A stretch of 64,000 nucleotides of DNA, from assembly GCA_964575185.1 (NCBI GenBank), contig CAZNPW010000006.1:24865-88864 (forward strand), written 5' to 3'. The position numbers were made by a program, and so were the translations under genes. Source of the DNA: CAZNPW01 sp964575185. GTDB taxonomy: Bacteria > Pseudomonadota > Alphaproteobacteria > Rhodobacterales > Rhodobacteraceae. Below the pieces are notes generated by a model. The model was not told the DNA's origin and searched no databases. It saw only the letters and a list, made by a program, of their open reading frames with translations. Positions 31,681 through 41,036 of this stretch are shown one piece after another; the first letter of the stretch is position 1; each line of letters starts with the position of its first letter.

Positions 31681-33015
31681 TCATCCCGCCAGCGCCCGGT
31701 GGATGTCCATCGCCGCATCGCGCCCCTGCGCGACCGCCGTGACCGTCAGGTCCTCGCCCCCCGTCGCGCAGTCGCCGCCCGCCCAGATGCCCGGCACCGT
31801 GGTCCGCCCGTGCCCGTCGACCGCGATCTTGCCGCCCTGGATGCGCAAGGCCCCCTGCACGCCCGCGAAGCTCTGCCCGATGGCGGTGAACACCTGGTCG
31901 GCCCGCAGCCGGAAGGTCTCGCCCGTGGGCCGCAACCCCTCCGGCCCGTCCTCGGCATAGGCGAACTCCACCGCCTCGACCGCGCCGTTGCCGTGGATCG
32001 CCACCGGCACCGCCCCCGTCACGATCTTCACCCCCTCGGCCAGCGCATGCTCCTGCTCGTAGCCGCTCGCGCTCATCCTCTCCCGCCCCCGACGGTAGAC
32101 GATGGTGACGTTCTCGGCCCCCAAGAGCCGCGCCTGCACCGCGGCGTCCACCGCCGTCATCCCGCCGCCGATCACCACCACGTCGCGCCCGATCGGCACC
32201 TCGGCCCGGTCCGGCGTCTGGCGCAGCGCCGCGATGAAGTCGACCGCCGCCTCCACCCCGTCGCGCCCCTCCCCCTCCAGCCCCAGCGCCTTGACCCCCG
32301 CGAGGCCCATCCCCAGGAACACCGCCTGGAACTGCCCTTCCAGGTCGCGCAGCGTGAAGTCGCGCCCCAGCGCCTGCCCCTGCCGGACCTCGATCCCGCC
32401 GATCGCCAGCAGCCAGTCGACCTCCGCCTGCGCGAAATCCCCCACCGCCTTGTAGGTCGCGATCCCGTATTCGTTCAGCCCGCCGGGCTTCGGGAAGGCG
32501 TCGAAGACCACCACCTCGTGCCCCAGCATCGCGAGCCTGTGCGCGCAGGCCAGCCCCGCCGGCCCCGCCCCCACCACGGCCACCCGCTTGCCCGTCGGCG
32601 CGGCGCGGGTGAACGGATGCACCCCCTTGTCCATCAGCGTGTCGGTCGCAAAGCGCTGCAGCCGGCCGATCTCCACCGGCTTGCCCTCGGCCGCCTCGCG
32701 CACGCAGGCCTCCTCGCACAGCGTCTCGGTCGGGCAGACGCGGGCGCACATGCCGCCCAGGATATTGGCCGAAAGGATCGTCTTCGCCGCCGCATCGGGC
32801 GTGCCGGTCGCGATCTGGCGGATGAACAGCGGGATGTCGATGCCCGTCGGGCAGGCCGTGATGCAGGGCGCGTCGTGGCAGAAATAGCAGCGGTCCGCCG
32901 CGACCAGCGCCTCGTGCCGGTCGAGTGGCGGCGCATGGTCGCCGAAGTTCCGCGCATACTCCGCGGTCGAAAGCCGCCCAGCCACGATCCCCGGCGTCAG
33001 CTGGCTGTTCCCCAT
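31681..33015 (-). CDS. preT: NAD-dependent dihydropyrimidine dehydrogenase subunit PreT
   Basis: 444 aa from ATG 33015, chosen because GGGGAG lies 8 bases upstream; the ATG at 33021 is too close to it. The N-terminal domain has the glutamate-synthase-like Cys set (RCYFCHDAPCITACPTGIDI and ARVCPTETLCEEAC), an FAD motif VAVVGAGPAGLACA and an NAD motif VVVIGGGMTAVDAA. PreT takes electrons from NADH and passes them to PreA. It is divergent from accB. Confidence 0.92.
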   Translation of the reverse strand: MGNSQLTPGIVAGRLSTAEYARNFGDHAPPLDRHEALVAADRCYFCHDAPCITACPTGIDIPLFIRQIATGTPDAAAKTILSANILGGMCARVCPTETLCEEACVREAAEGKPVEIGRLQRFATDTLMDKGVHPFTRAAPTGKRVAVVGAGPAGLACAHRLAMLGHEVVVFDAFPKPGGLNEYGIATYKAVGDFAQAEVDWLLAIGGIEVRQGQALGRDFTLRDLEGQFQAVFLGMGLAGVKALGLEGEGRDGVEAAVDFIAALRQTPDRAEVPIGRDVVVIGGGMTAVDAAVQARLLGAENVTIVYRRGRERMSASGYEQEHALAEGVKIVTGAVPVAIHGNGAVEAVEFAYAEDGPEGLRPTGETFRLRADQVFTAIGQSFAGVQGALRIQGGKIAVDGHGRTTVPGIWAGGDCATGGEDLTVTAVAQGRDAAMDIHRALAG

Positions 33016-33063
33016 CCCCATGGCTCCCCGCTTGCGTGCCCGACAGTCTGCACGGCTTCCATT

Positions 33064-33081
33064 TTTTATCAAACGGTAAAA
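33064..33081. promoter_or_regulatory. AT-rich inverted repeat in the preT/accB divergent region
   Basis: TTTTATC (33064-33070) and GGTAAAA (33075-33081) with AAAC between are complementary in six of seven positions. It lies about 50 bp upstream of preT in an otherwise GC-rich space (33016-33188), so it is a candidate operator or the promoter core of the pyrimidine operon. Confidence 0.4.
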
Positions 33082-33188
33082 TCGCGCCCGCCCGCAAAAT
33101 CCCCGCCCCCTGCCCGCAAAAGCGCCGGGCGCGCTTTCCAGCCCCGGCGGCTTGGCCTATACCTGCCGCAAAACCGCCGAGGGACCGC

Positions 33189-33662
33189 ATGAGCAAGAAC
33201 CCGACCGAGGCCGACGTCGCCTTCATCCAGGCGCTCGCCGAGCTTCTGAACGCCAATGCGCTGACCGAACTCTCGGTCAAGCGCGAATACGGCGCGGACG
33301 ACAGCCTCGAGGTCCGGGTGGTCAAGCAGGCGCAGGTCGTCCAGGTCGCGGCCGCGGCCCCCGCCCCGGCCCCCGCCGCGGCCCCCCAGGCCATGCCCCC
33401 CGCGGCACCCGAAGACCCCGCCCAGCACCCCGGGGCCGTGACCTCGCCCATGGTCGGCACCGCCTACCTCTCGCCCGAACCCGGCGCGGCCGCCTTCGTC
33501 ACCGTGGGCGCGACCGTGACCGAAGGCCAGACCGTCCTCATCATCGAGGCGATGAAGACCATGAACCACATCCCCGCCCCGCGCGCGGGCACCGTCAGGC
33601 GCATCCTCGTCACCGACGGCACGCCGGTCGAATACGGCGCGCCGCTGATGATCGTGGAATAG
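33189..33662 (+). CDS. accB: Acetyl-CoA carboxylase biotin carboxyl carrier protein
   Basis: 157 aa. An N-terminal helix (residues 7-30), a Pro/Ala linker (about 57-80) and a biotinyl domain with the EAMKTMNHI motif whose lysine receives biotin. It shuttles carboxyl groups for the first step of fatty acid synthesis. accC follows after 5 bp, the standard operon. The protein has the usual bacterial length. Confidence 0.95.
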   Translation: MSKNPTEADVAFIQALAELLNANALTELSVKREYGADDSLEVRVVKQAQVVQVAAAAPAPAPAAAPQAMPPAAPEDPAQHPGAVTSPMVGTAYLSPEPGAAAFVTVGATVTEGQTVLIIEAMKTMNHIPAPRAGTVRRILVTDGTPVEYGAPLMIVE

Positions 33663-33667
33663 GCCCC

Positions 33668-35017
33668 ATGTTCGAGAAGATCCTGATCGCCAACCGCGGC
33701 GAGATCGCGCTGCGGGTGATCCGCGCCTGCCGCGAGATGGGCATCACCTCGGTCGCCGTCCATTCCACCGCCGACGCCGACGCGATGCACGTCCGCATGG
33801 CCGACGAGAGCGTCTGCATCGGCCCCGCCCCCTCGGCCGACAGCTACATGTCCAAGGCCGCCATCATCTCGGCCTGCGAGATCACGGGCGCAGAGGCCGT
33901 CCACCCCGGCTACGGCTTTTTGTCCGAAAACGCGGCCTTCGCCCAGGCGCTCGAGGACCACGGGCTCACCTTCATCGGCCCCCGCGCGGAACACATCCGC
34001 ATCATGGGCGACAAGATCACCGCCAAGGAGACCGCCCTCTCGCTCGGCATCCCCTGCGTCCCCGGCTCGCCCGGCGGCGTGCCCGACATCGACACCGCCC
34101 GCAGCACCGCCGCCGACATCGGCTACCCCGTCATCATCAAGGCCACCGCCGGCGGCGGCGGGCGCGGGATGAAGGTCGCGCGCAACGAAGGCGAGCTCGA
34201 GATCGCCTTCCGCACCGCCCGGTCCGAGGCCAAGGCCGCCTTCGGCAACGACGAGGTCTACATCGAGAAATACCTCACCACCCCGCGCCACATCGAGATC
34301 CAGGTCTTCGGCGACGGCCGCGGCGGCGCGGTCCACCTCGGTGAACGCGACTGCTCGCTCCAGCGCCGCCACCAGAAGGTGCTCGAGGAAGCCCCCGGCC
34401 CCGTCATCACCGCCGAAGAACGCGCCCGCATCGGCCGGATCAGCGCCGACGCGGTGGCCAAGATCGGCTACATCGGCGCGGGCACCATCGAATACCTCTA
34501 CGAAGACGGCCGGTTCTACTTCATCGAGATGAACACCCGCCTCCAGGTCGAACACCCGGTGACCGAGGCCGTCTTCGGCGTCGACCTCGTGCGCGAGCAG
34601 ATCCGCGTGGCCAGCGGGATGGAGATGTCCTTCGGCCAGTCCGACCTCGACCTCAACGGCCACGCGATCGAGGTGCGCATCAACGCCGAACGCGTCCCGG
34701 GCTTCACCCCGAACCCCGGCCGCGTCCGCATGTTCCACGCCCCCGGCGGCTACGGCGTGCGGATGGATTCCGCCCTGTATTCAGGCTATTCCATCCCCCC
34801 CTACTACGACAGCCTGATCGGCAAGCTCATCGTCCACGGCCGCGACCGGCCCGAGGCGCTGGCCCGCCTCCGCCGCGCGCTGGGCGAGCTGATCGTCGAC
34901 GGGATCGAGACCACCGTGCCCCTCTTCGAGGCGCTCTTGGACGAACCCGACATCCAGGCGGGCGACTACAACATCCACTGGCTCGAAAAGTGGCTGGCGG
35001 CGAAGTTCCCCGCCTGA
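33668..35017 (+). CDS. accC: Acetyl-CoA carboxylase biotin carboxylase subunit
   Basis: 449 aa, full length. The ATP-grasp fold shows KILIANRGEIALRVIRACRE at the N-terminus, the glycine-rich ATP lid KATAGGGGRGMKVA, the RRHQKVLEEAPGP bicarbonate region, and the FIEMNTRLQVEHPVTE active site. It carboxylates the biotin on AccB using ATP and bicarbonate in the cytoplasm. It starts 5 bp after accB. Confidence 0.96.
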   Translation: MFEKILIANRGEIALRVIRACREMGITSVAVHSTADADAMHVRMADESVCIGPAPSADSYMSKAAIISACEITGAEAVHPGYGFLSENAAFAQALEDHGLTFIGPRAEHIRIMGDKITAKETALSLGIPCVPGSPGGVPDIDTARSTAADIGYPVIIKATAGGGGRGMKVARNEGELEIAFRTARSEAKAAFGNDEVYIEKYLTTPRHIEIQVFGDGRGGAVHLGERDCSLQRRHQKVLEEAPGPVITAEERARIGRISADAVAKIGYIGAGTIEYLYEDGRFYFIEMNTRLQVEHPVTEAVFGVDLVREQIRVASGMEMSFGQSDLDLNGHAIEVRINAERVPGFTPNPGRVRMFHAPGGYGVRMDSALYSGYSIPPYYDSLIGKLIVHGRDRPEALARLRRALGELIVDGIETTVPLFEALLDEPDIQAGDYNIHWLEKWLAAKFPA

Positions 35018-35044
35018 CGGGCCGGCCCGACCCGCAGGCAGACC

Positions 35045-35070
35045 CCGTCCCGGGCCCCGACCCGGGACCT
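35045..35070. repeat. GC palindrome between accC and aat
   Basis: GTCCCGGG-CCCCGA-CCCGGGAC is a member of the GTCCCGG/CCGGGAC interspersed family, followed by CCTCCC as in other copies. It lies in the 91-bp space between accC and aat and may end the acc transcript. Confidence 0.65.
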
Positions 35071-35108
35071 CCCGCCCCGCGTGCCCCTCCGTCCCGGCGC
35101 GGTCCGCG

Positions 35109-35777
35109 ATGACCGACGCGATCACCCCCGAGGTCCTCCTGCGCGCCTACGCGATGGGCATCTTCCCCATGGCCGACGGCCGCGACGACCGGGACTTGCA
35201 CTGGATCGACCCCCGCCGCCGCGGCATCCTGCCGCTCGACGGCTTCCGCATCTCGCGCTCGCTCGCGCGCACCATCCGCCGCGGCGGCTTCACCGTCACC
35301 GCCGACACCGCCTTTGCCGCCGTCGTCGCCGCCTGCGCGCGCGACGGCGGGACCTGGATCAGCCGGCGGATCGAGTCCCTCTACGCCGACCTGCACGCCA
35401 CGGGCCACGCCCGCAGCGTCGAGGTCTGGCAGGGCGACCGCCTCGCGGGGGGCGTCTACGGCGTGACGCTCGGCGCGGCCTTCTTCGGCGAAAGCATGTT
35501 CTCGACCGCGCGGGACGCGTCCAAGGTCGCGCTCGCCTTCGCCGTCCACCGCCTGCGCGCGGGCGGCTTCCGGCTCTTCGACACCCAGTTCCTGACCCCG
35601 CACCTCGCCTCGCTCGGCGCGGTCGAGGTTTCCCGCGCCACCTACCACGCGCGGCTCGCCCTCGCGCTCGCGGCGCAAGCAACCTGGGACCCGCCGGGCT
35701 ATTCGCCCGCGCCGTCCTCGGTGATCGGCGCGGGGACGGCCCCCGGCACGTCGCAGTTCAGCACCCACACGTCGTAG
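35109..35777 (+). CDS. aat: Leucyl/phenylalanyl-tRNA--protein transferase
   Basis: 222 aa. The conserved N-terminus LLRAYAMGIFPMA, central HATGHARSVEVWQ and GGVYGVTLGAAFFGESMFS, and FDTQFLTPHLASLGAVEV identify Aat. It adds Leu or Phe to proteins with N-terminal Arg or Lys, making them substrates of ClpAP in the N-degron pathway. The C-terminal 30 residues (PSSVIGAGTAPGTSQFSTHTS) extend past the usual family end and overlap the 3' end of the DUF2155 gene on the other strand by 79 bp. Confidence 0.93.
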   Translation: MTDAITPEVLLRAYAMGIFPMADGRDDRDLHWIDPRRRGILPLDGFRISRSLARTIRRGGFTVTADTAFAAVVAACARDGGTWISRRIESLYADLHATGHARSVEVWQGDRLAGGVYGVTLGAAFFGESMFSTARDASKVALAFAVHRLRAGGFRLFDTQFLTPHLASLGAVEVSRATYHARLALALAAQATWDPPGYSPAPSSVIGAGTAPGTSQFSTHTS

Positions 35778-36088
35778 CGCGGATGGTCGAGCGCGCTCAG
35801 CGCCGGGCTCGCCGCGATCATCCAGCCGCGGAACACCGGATCCGCGCTCGCGCTGTCGAAGATGCGCAGCTGCGCATAGGCGTCCGACGACGGGTCGTTC
35901 GCCGGATAGCGGCATTCGTCCAGCGCCACCGTCATCCGCCCCATCCGCACCTGCTGGCCGACCGCCAGCGTCACGTCCTGCACGTCGCCCGACAGCTTGT
36001 CCAGCAGGCGCAGCACCGCCCCCGGCGCCTCGGCCGTCTGGGCCAGCGCGGGGGAGGCGATGACGACCATGGCCAGCGCCAGCTTCAC
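35699..36088 (-). CDS. DUF2155 exported protein
   Basis: 129 aa from GTG 36088, which overlaps the mlaD-like stop as GTGA and gives a clean signal peptide (KLALAMVVIASPALAQ). The mature part has the DUF2155 pattern: LRLLDKLSGDVQDVTLAVGQ, MTVALDECRYP, AYAQLRIFDS and VFRGWMIAASPALSALDHPRYDVWVLNC, with two cysteines likely in a disulfide. Periplasmic, function unknown. The neighbourhood with MlaD and NDUFA12 is conserved in related genomes as far as I recall. Confidence 0.82.
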   Translation of the reverse strand: MKLALAMVVIASPALAQTAEAPGAVLRLLDKLSGDVQDVTLAVGQQVRMGRMTVALDECRYPANDPSSDAYAQLRIFDSASADPVFRGWMIAASPALSALDHPRYDVWVLNCDVPGAVPAPITEDGAGE

Positions 36089-36570
36089 GGGGCGGGGGCC
36101 CCCGCACCGGCCGGGGCGTTGTCCCCCGCCATCCCGCCCACGAACTTCATCAGCAGGTTCACCAGGCTGACCGAGCCTTGCGTGTCCTCGATCTCGTCCC
36201 CGGGCGCGAGCACGTCGGGCAACCCGCCCGGCACCAGCTCGACGTAGTTGCCGCCGAGGAGCCCCTCGGACGAGATCAGGATCGCGCTGTCCGTGGGCAA
36301 CCGGATCGCCTGGTCCACCGCGATCGTGGCGTCGGCGAAGAAGGTCTGCGGGTTCAGCCGCAGGTCGGTGATCGACCCCACGCGCACCCCGGCCAGCCGC
36401 ACCTCCGAGCCGACCGAAATCCCGTCCACCGCCCGGAAGCTCGCGGTCAGCGGATAGGTCTGCGCGGCCCCGCCCCACCAGCCCGCGGCCTGCGCCGACC
36501 AGGCGAGGAACCCCGCCGCCACCGCCAGCACCACCGCGCCGGCCGCGACCTCGGCCCTGTCTTCCGCCAT
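36085..36570 (-). CDS. mlaD: Outer-membrane lipid asymmetry protein MlaD (MCE domain)
   Basis: 161 aa. One N-terminal membrane anchor (VAAGAVVLAVAAGFLAWSA) and one MCE domain (about 38-125: YPLTASFRAVDGISVGSEVRL, GVRVGSITD, LLGGNYVELVPGG). MlaD hexamers in the inner membrane carry phospholipids between the membranes with MlaFEB. The other mla genes are not adjacent. The gene begins 16 bp after NDUFA12 ends and overlaps DUF2155. Confidence 0.9.
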   Translation of the reverse strand: MAEDRAEVAAGAVVLAVAAGFLAWSAQAAGWWGGAAQTYPLTASFRAVDGISVGSEVRLAGVRVGSITDLRLNPQTFFADATIAVDQAIRLPTDSAILISSEGLLGGNYVELVPGGLPDVLAPGDEIEDTQGSVSLVNLLMKFVGGMAGDNAPAGAGAPAP

Positions 36571-36586
36571 CAGCGCTCCTCCGCCA

Positions 36587-36961
36587 TCAGTCGGGCGCCC
36601 AGGCGTCGTAGTCGCGCCGGTCGGCCGGCTGCGCGCGCCGGATCGACCCGGGCGGCGCGAAGGCCTCGCCGGTGCCCGTCAGGTTCGGCACATGCGGCTT
36701 CTCCCAGGCCTTGCGCTTCAAGGGCGCCTCGGTCGGCGGCGCGTCCCAGGTGTGGTGCAGCCAGCCGTGCCACTCCGGGCTGACGCGGCTCGCCTCCATC
36801 TCGCCCTTGTAGATCACCCAGCGCCGCTTGCCGTCGCGCGTCTGGTAGTAGGTGTTGCCCTCCCCGTCCGTGCCGACCTTCACGCCGTTCCGCGCGGTGA
36901 AGATCTGCGTGCCGAGCGTCTGGCTGTTCCACCAGGTCAGAAGGCGCTTGATGAAGTCCAT
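36587..36961 (-). CDS. NADH:ubiquinone oxidoreductase subunit NDUFA12
   Basis: 124 aa. The B17.2/NDUFA12 pattern is clear: LLTWWNSQTLGTQIFTARNG, GNTYYQTRDGKRRWVIYKG and EWHGWLHHTWDAPPTE. It is an accessory subunit of complex I shared by alphaproteobacteria and mitochondria and sits on the cytoplasmic arm. It is encoded away from the nuo operon, as is usual in alphaproteobacteria. Confidence 0.92.
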   Translation of the reverse strand: MDFIKRLLTWWNSQTLGTQIFTARNGVKVGTDGEGNTYYQTRDGKRRWVIYKGEMEASRVSPEWHGWLHHTWDAPPTEAPLKRKAWEKPHVPNLTGTGEAFAPPGSIRRAQPADRRDYDAWAPD

Positions 36962-37043
36962 GGGGATCCCCGGCTGGCGTCGCCGCCTCTATCGCAAATG
37001 CCGCGCCCGCCGTCTAGCGGCGGCGGCTGCGGCAAGGGTGGAG

Positions 37044-37272
37044 GTCCCGGCCTGCGCCGGGACGCGGAGGGACTTGCAAACCCGCCGCCCCATCCACCCC
37101 GCGCCCCGGCAAAGTCCGGGGCCTCACCCGCAAGGCCTCCGCAGCGCCGGAACGCGAAGGACCCTGCAAACCCGCCGCCCCATCCACCCCGCGCCCCGGC
37201 AAAGGCCGGGGCCTCACCCTTGACGGCCTTGCAGCGCCGGAACGCGGAGGACCCTGCAAACCCGCCGCCGGT
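37044..37272. repeat. GC palindrome followed by a 90-bp tandem repeat (2.3 copies)
   Basis: The 329-bp gap 36962-37290 holds no convincing gene. GTCCCGGC-CTGC-GCCGGGAC (37044-37063) is followed by a tandem repeat with units starting at 37063, 37153 and 37243 (exact period 90); the third ends near 37272. Each full unit contains GCCCCGGC-AAAG-TCCGGGGC or GCCCCGGC-AAAG-GCCGGGGC and the flank CCTCACCC. The second unit differs from the first by a few substitutions. The period is divisible by three, so a frame stays open across it, but that frame shows only low-complexity sequence. Confidence 0.85.
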
Positions 37273-37290
37273 TCGATTCTGCCCGGCTGC

Positions 37291-37677
37291 TCAACCGGCC
37301 TGGTCCCGCCAGGCCGTCACCTCGATCTCGATCCGGTGGCGCGGGTCGATCAGCCCGGCCTCGATCATCGTCGCGGCCGGCGGGTTCGCGCCGAAGGCGG
37401 CCCGCAGCAGCGGCCAGCACGGCGCGAAATCCGCGCGGTCGGGCAGGATGTAGGTCACCCGCACCACATCCGCGAAGGTCGCCCCGGCGCGCGCCAGCGC
37501 CTCGCCGACGATCCGCAGCGCGAGCACGCATTGCGCCTCCACGCCCGCGGGCACCTCGCCCGTGGCATGATCCGTCCCCGTGGTGCCCGAGACGTGGATC
37601 CACCCGCCGGCCACGACCGCCCGCGCATAGCCGACCTGCGGCTCCCAGGTGGACCCGGTGACGATCCGCCGGATCAC
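37291..37677 (-). CDS. RidA/YjgF-family protein
   Basis: 128 aa from GTG 37677; the nearby ATG at 37682 runs into a stop. Rid-fold segments are VGYARAVVAGGWIHVSGTTG, DVVRVTYILPDR, and PAATMIEAGLIDPRHRIEIEV with the conserved arginine before IEIEV. RidA enzymes hydrolyse reactive enamine or imine intermediates. It begins 5 bp after the clpX stop and may be co-transcribed. Confidence 0.85.
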   Translation of the reverse strand: MIRRIVTGSTWEPQVGYARAVVAGGWIHVSGTTGTDHATGEVPAGVEAQCVLALRIVGEALARAGATFADVVRVTYILPDRADFAPCWPLLRAAFGANPPAATMIEAGLIDPRHRIEIEVTAWRDQAG

Positions 37678-37681
37678 GGCA

Positions 37682-38938
<1,257 letters not shown>

Positions 38939-39100
38939 CTCTGTCCTTCGCCCGCCTCGCCGGGTCTGACGCCCGGGGCGGCAGCCTAAGCCATGCCCCC
39001 CGACGCCACAATGCCCAATCCGCCCCCGATCCCGGGGGCGAAGGTGTCACGTCGCCGCCCCCCGCCCTACGTCGCCGCCCCCGCCCTGCGCCGCGCCCCC

Positions 39101-39730
39101 CTACTTCCCCTCGTCCAGCTTGCCGCGGTTCTCCAGGATCTCGTCGATCAGCCCCCAGGCCTTGGCGTCCTCGGCCGACATGAAGTTGTCGCGCTCCAGC
39201 GCCGCCTCGACCGCCTCGTAGGTGTTGCCGGTGTGCTTCACGTAGATCTCGTTCAGCCGCCGCTTCAGCTTCTCGGTCTCGCGCGCGTGGATCATAATGT
39301 CGGTCGCCTGGCCCTGATAGCCGCCCGACGGCTGGTGCACCATCACCCGGCTGTTCGGCAGGGAATACCGCATCCCCTTCTCGCCCGCCGTCAGCAACAG
39401 CGACCCCATGCTCGCCGCCTGTCCGATCACCAGCGTGCTGACCTTGGGCTTGATGTACTGCATCGTGTCGTAGATCGACAGCCCGCTCGTCACCACCCCG
39501 CCCGGCGAGTTGATGTACATGCTGATTTCCTTCGACGGGTTCTCCGACTCCAGGAACAGGAGCTGCGCGCAGATCAGACTGCTCATCCCGTCGTGCACCG
39601 GGCCGCCGAGGAAGATGATCCGCTCCTTCAGCATCCGGCTGTAGATGTCATAGGCCCGCTCCCCCCGGCTGGTCTGCTCGACGACCATGGGGACCAGGGT
39701 GTTCATGTAATGATCGACGGGATCGCGCAT
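39101..39730 (-). CDS. clpP: ATP-dependent Clp protease proteolytic subunit ClpP
   Basis: 209 aa from ATG 39730; an upstream in-frame start at 39889 would invade the neighbouring divergent gene. Catalytic triad S107 (GQAASMGS), H132 (VMVHQPSGG) and D181 (ERDNFMS). Conserved IFLGGPVHDGMS and YINSPGGVVTSGL segments line the chamber. It forms the barrel protease with ClpX. The 139 bp to the divergent photolyase-like gene hold the promoter. Confidence 0.97.
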   Translation of the reverse strand: MRDPVDHYMNTLVPMVVEQTSRGERAYDIYSRMLKERIIFLGGPVHDGMSSLICAQLLFLESENPSKEISMYINSPGGVVTSGLSIYDTMQYIKPKVSTLVIGQAASMGSLLLTAGEKGMRYSLPNSRVMVHQPSGGYQGQATDIMIHARETEKLKRRLNEIYVKHTGNTYEAVEAALERDNFMSAEDAKAWGLIDEILENRGKLDEGK

Positions 39731-39869
39731 GGGCTGCCTCGGGGTTCGGCTTGTCGGGGGGATAACGGCTGATGATGAACGGAGTCTTAGTGACGCATCC
39801 GGGGGGCTGCAAGGGCACCCCCCGAGGGCACCCTCTTGAACGGCCCGGCGCGGCCCTACCATCGCGGCC

Positions 39870-41036
39870 ATGGACCCCACCCGCGCCACCGGCCTCGCCC
39901 GGCTCTCCGCCTTCCTGCCGCAGGCGGGCCGCGCCTACGCGGCGGGCCGCAACAGCGACACGCCCGGGGCGCAGGCGGTCTCCGGCCTGTCGCCTTGGCT
40001 CCGCCACCGCCTGATCCTCGAGGAGGAGGTCATCGCCGCCGCCCGCCGCGCGCACGGACCCGAAGCCGACAGGTTCGTGGCCGAGGTGCTGTGGCGCACC
40101 TACTGGAAGGGCTGGCTGCAGCTGCGCCCGGCGGTCTGGGGCGTCTACCGCGACGGGGTGCGGGCCGGGCTCGACCGGATCGCGGCCGAGACGGGCCTGC
40201 GCCGGACGTGGGAGGACGCCTGCGCCGGCCGCACCGGCATCGAGGGCTTCGACGCCTGGGCACAGGATCTCGCCGCCACGGGCTATCTGCACAACCACGC
40301 CCGGATGTGGTTCGCCTCGATCTGGATCTTCACCCTGCGCCTGCCGTGGGAGCTCGGCGCGGACCTCTTCCTGCGCCACCTGATCGACGGCGACCCGGCC
40401 TCGAACACGCTCTCCTGGCGCTGGGTCGGGGGCCTGCACACCGCGGGCAAGACCTACCTCGCCACGGCCGACAACATCGCCCGCCACACCGGCGGGCGCT
40501 TCCGCCCCGAGGGCCTCGCGACACAGGCCTTCCGCCTCGACGCCCGCCCCGCCCCCGCGCCGAAGCCCGTCGCGGTGCCCGACCCCTGGGACCGCAGCCT
40601 GCCCGCGGCGCTTTTGATCCACGACGACGACTGCTGCCCGGAGTTCCTTCTGGATCAAGGGTTTCGGCCCGTATCCTCAGCCCTTCTCTCAACCGTCGCC
40701 GGCCGCTCACCGCTGGCCACGGCACCCCATGTGCAGGCCTTCGCCACCGGCGCCCTGCGCGACGCGGCCGCGCGCGCGGGGGTCACGCCCGCGCTGCACG
40801 CGGTGGACGCGACGGCGGTCGACGCCCTCGCCCGCTGGGCCCGCGACAGCGGCGCGCGCCAGATCGTGACGCCCTTCGCCCCCGTCGGCCCCACCGCCGA
40901 CGCGCTCGCCGACCTCGCCCGCGCGCTCGCCCCCGACGGCATCGCCGTCGCGCAGGTCCTGCGCGACCACGACCGCGACCTCTGGCCCCGCGCCACCCAC
41001 GGCTTCTTCCGCTTCCGCGAGGCCGTGCCCGTCTAG
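39870..41036 (+). CDS. Photolyase/cryptochrome-like FAD-binding protein, apparently permuted
   Basis: 388 aa. The first 215 residues match the C-terminal FAD-binding domain of photolyases: LSPWLRHRLILEEEV, FVAEVLWRTYWKGWLQ, ATGYLHNHARMWFASIWIF and LIDGDPASNTLSWRWVGG. The usual N-terminal antenna domain is absent; instead residues about 235-388 form an alpha/beta-looking domain (AALLIHDDDCC, GARQIVTPFAPVGP, GIAVAQVLR) ending LWPRATHGFFRFRE. This looks like a circular permutation of the two photolyase domains. DNA repair or blue-light signalling are both possible. Its stop overlaps the opposite gene's stop in CTAG. Confidence 0.75.
   Translation: MDPTRATGLARLSAFLPQAGRAYAAGRNSDTPGAQAVSGLSPWLRHRLILEEEVIAAARRAHGPEADRFVAEVLWRTYWKGWLQLRPAVWGVYRDGVRAGLDRIAAETGLRRTWEDACAGRTGIEGFDAWAQDLAATGYLHNHARMWFASIWIFTLRLPWELGADLFLRHLIDGDPASNTLSWRWVGGLHTAGKTYLATADNIARHTGGRFRPEGLATQAFRLDARPAPAPKPVAVPDPWDRSLPAALLIHDDDCCPEFLLDQGFRPVSSALLSTVAGRSPLATAPHVQAFATGALRDAAARAGVTPALHAVDATAVDALARWARDSGARQIVTPFAPVGPTADALADLARALAPDGIAVAQVLRDHDRDLWPRATHGFFRFREAVPV

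Noticed and set aside
37014..37259. Small minus-strand frame through the 90-bp tandem repeat
   Set aside because: The period of 90 keeps it open by arithmetic; product is low-complexity and lacks a ribosome binding site.
37063..37272. CRISPR-like array
   Set aside because: Only 2.3 contiguous copies, no unique spacers and no cas genes.
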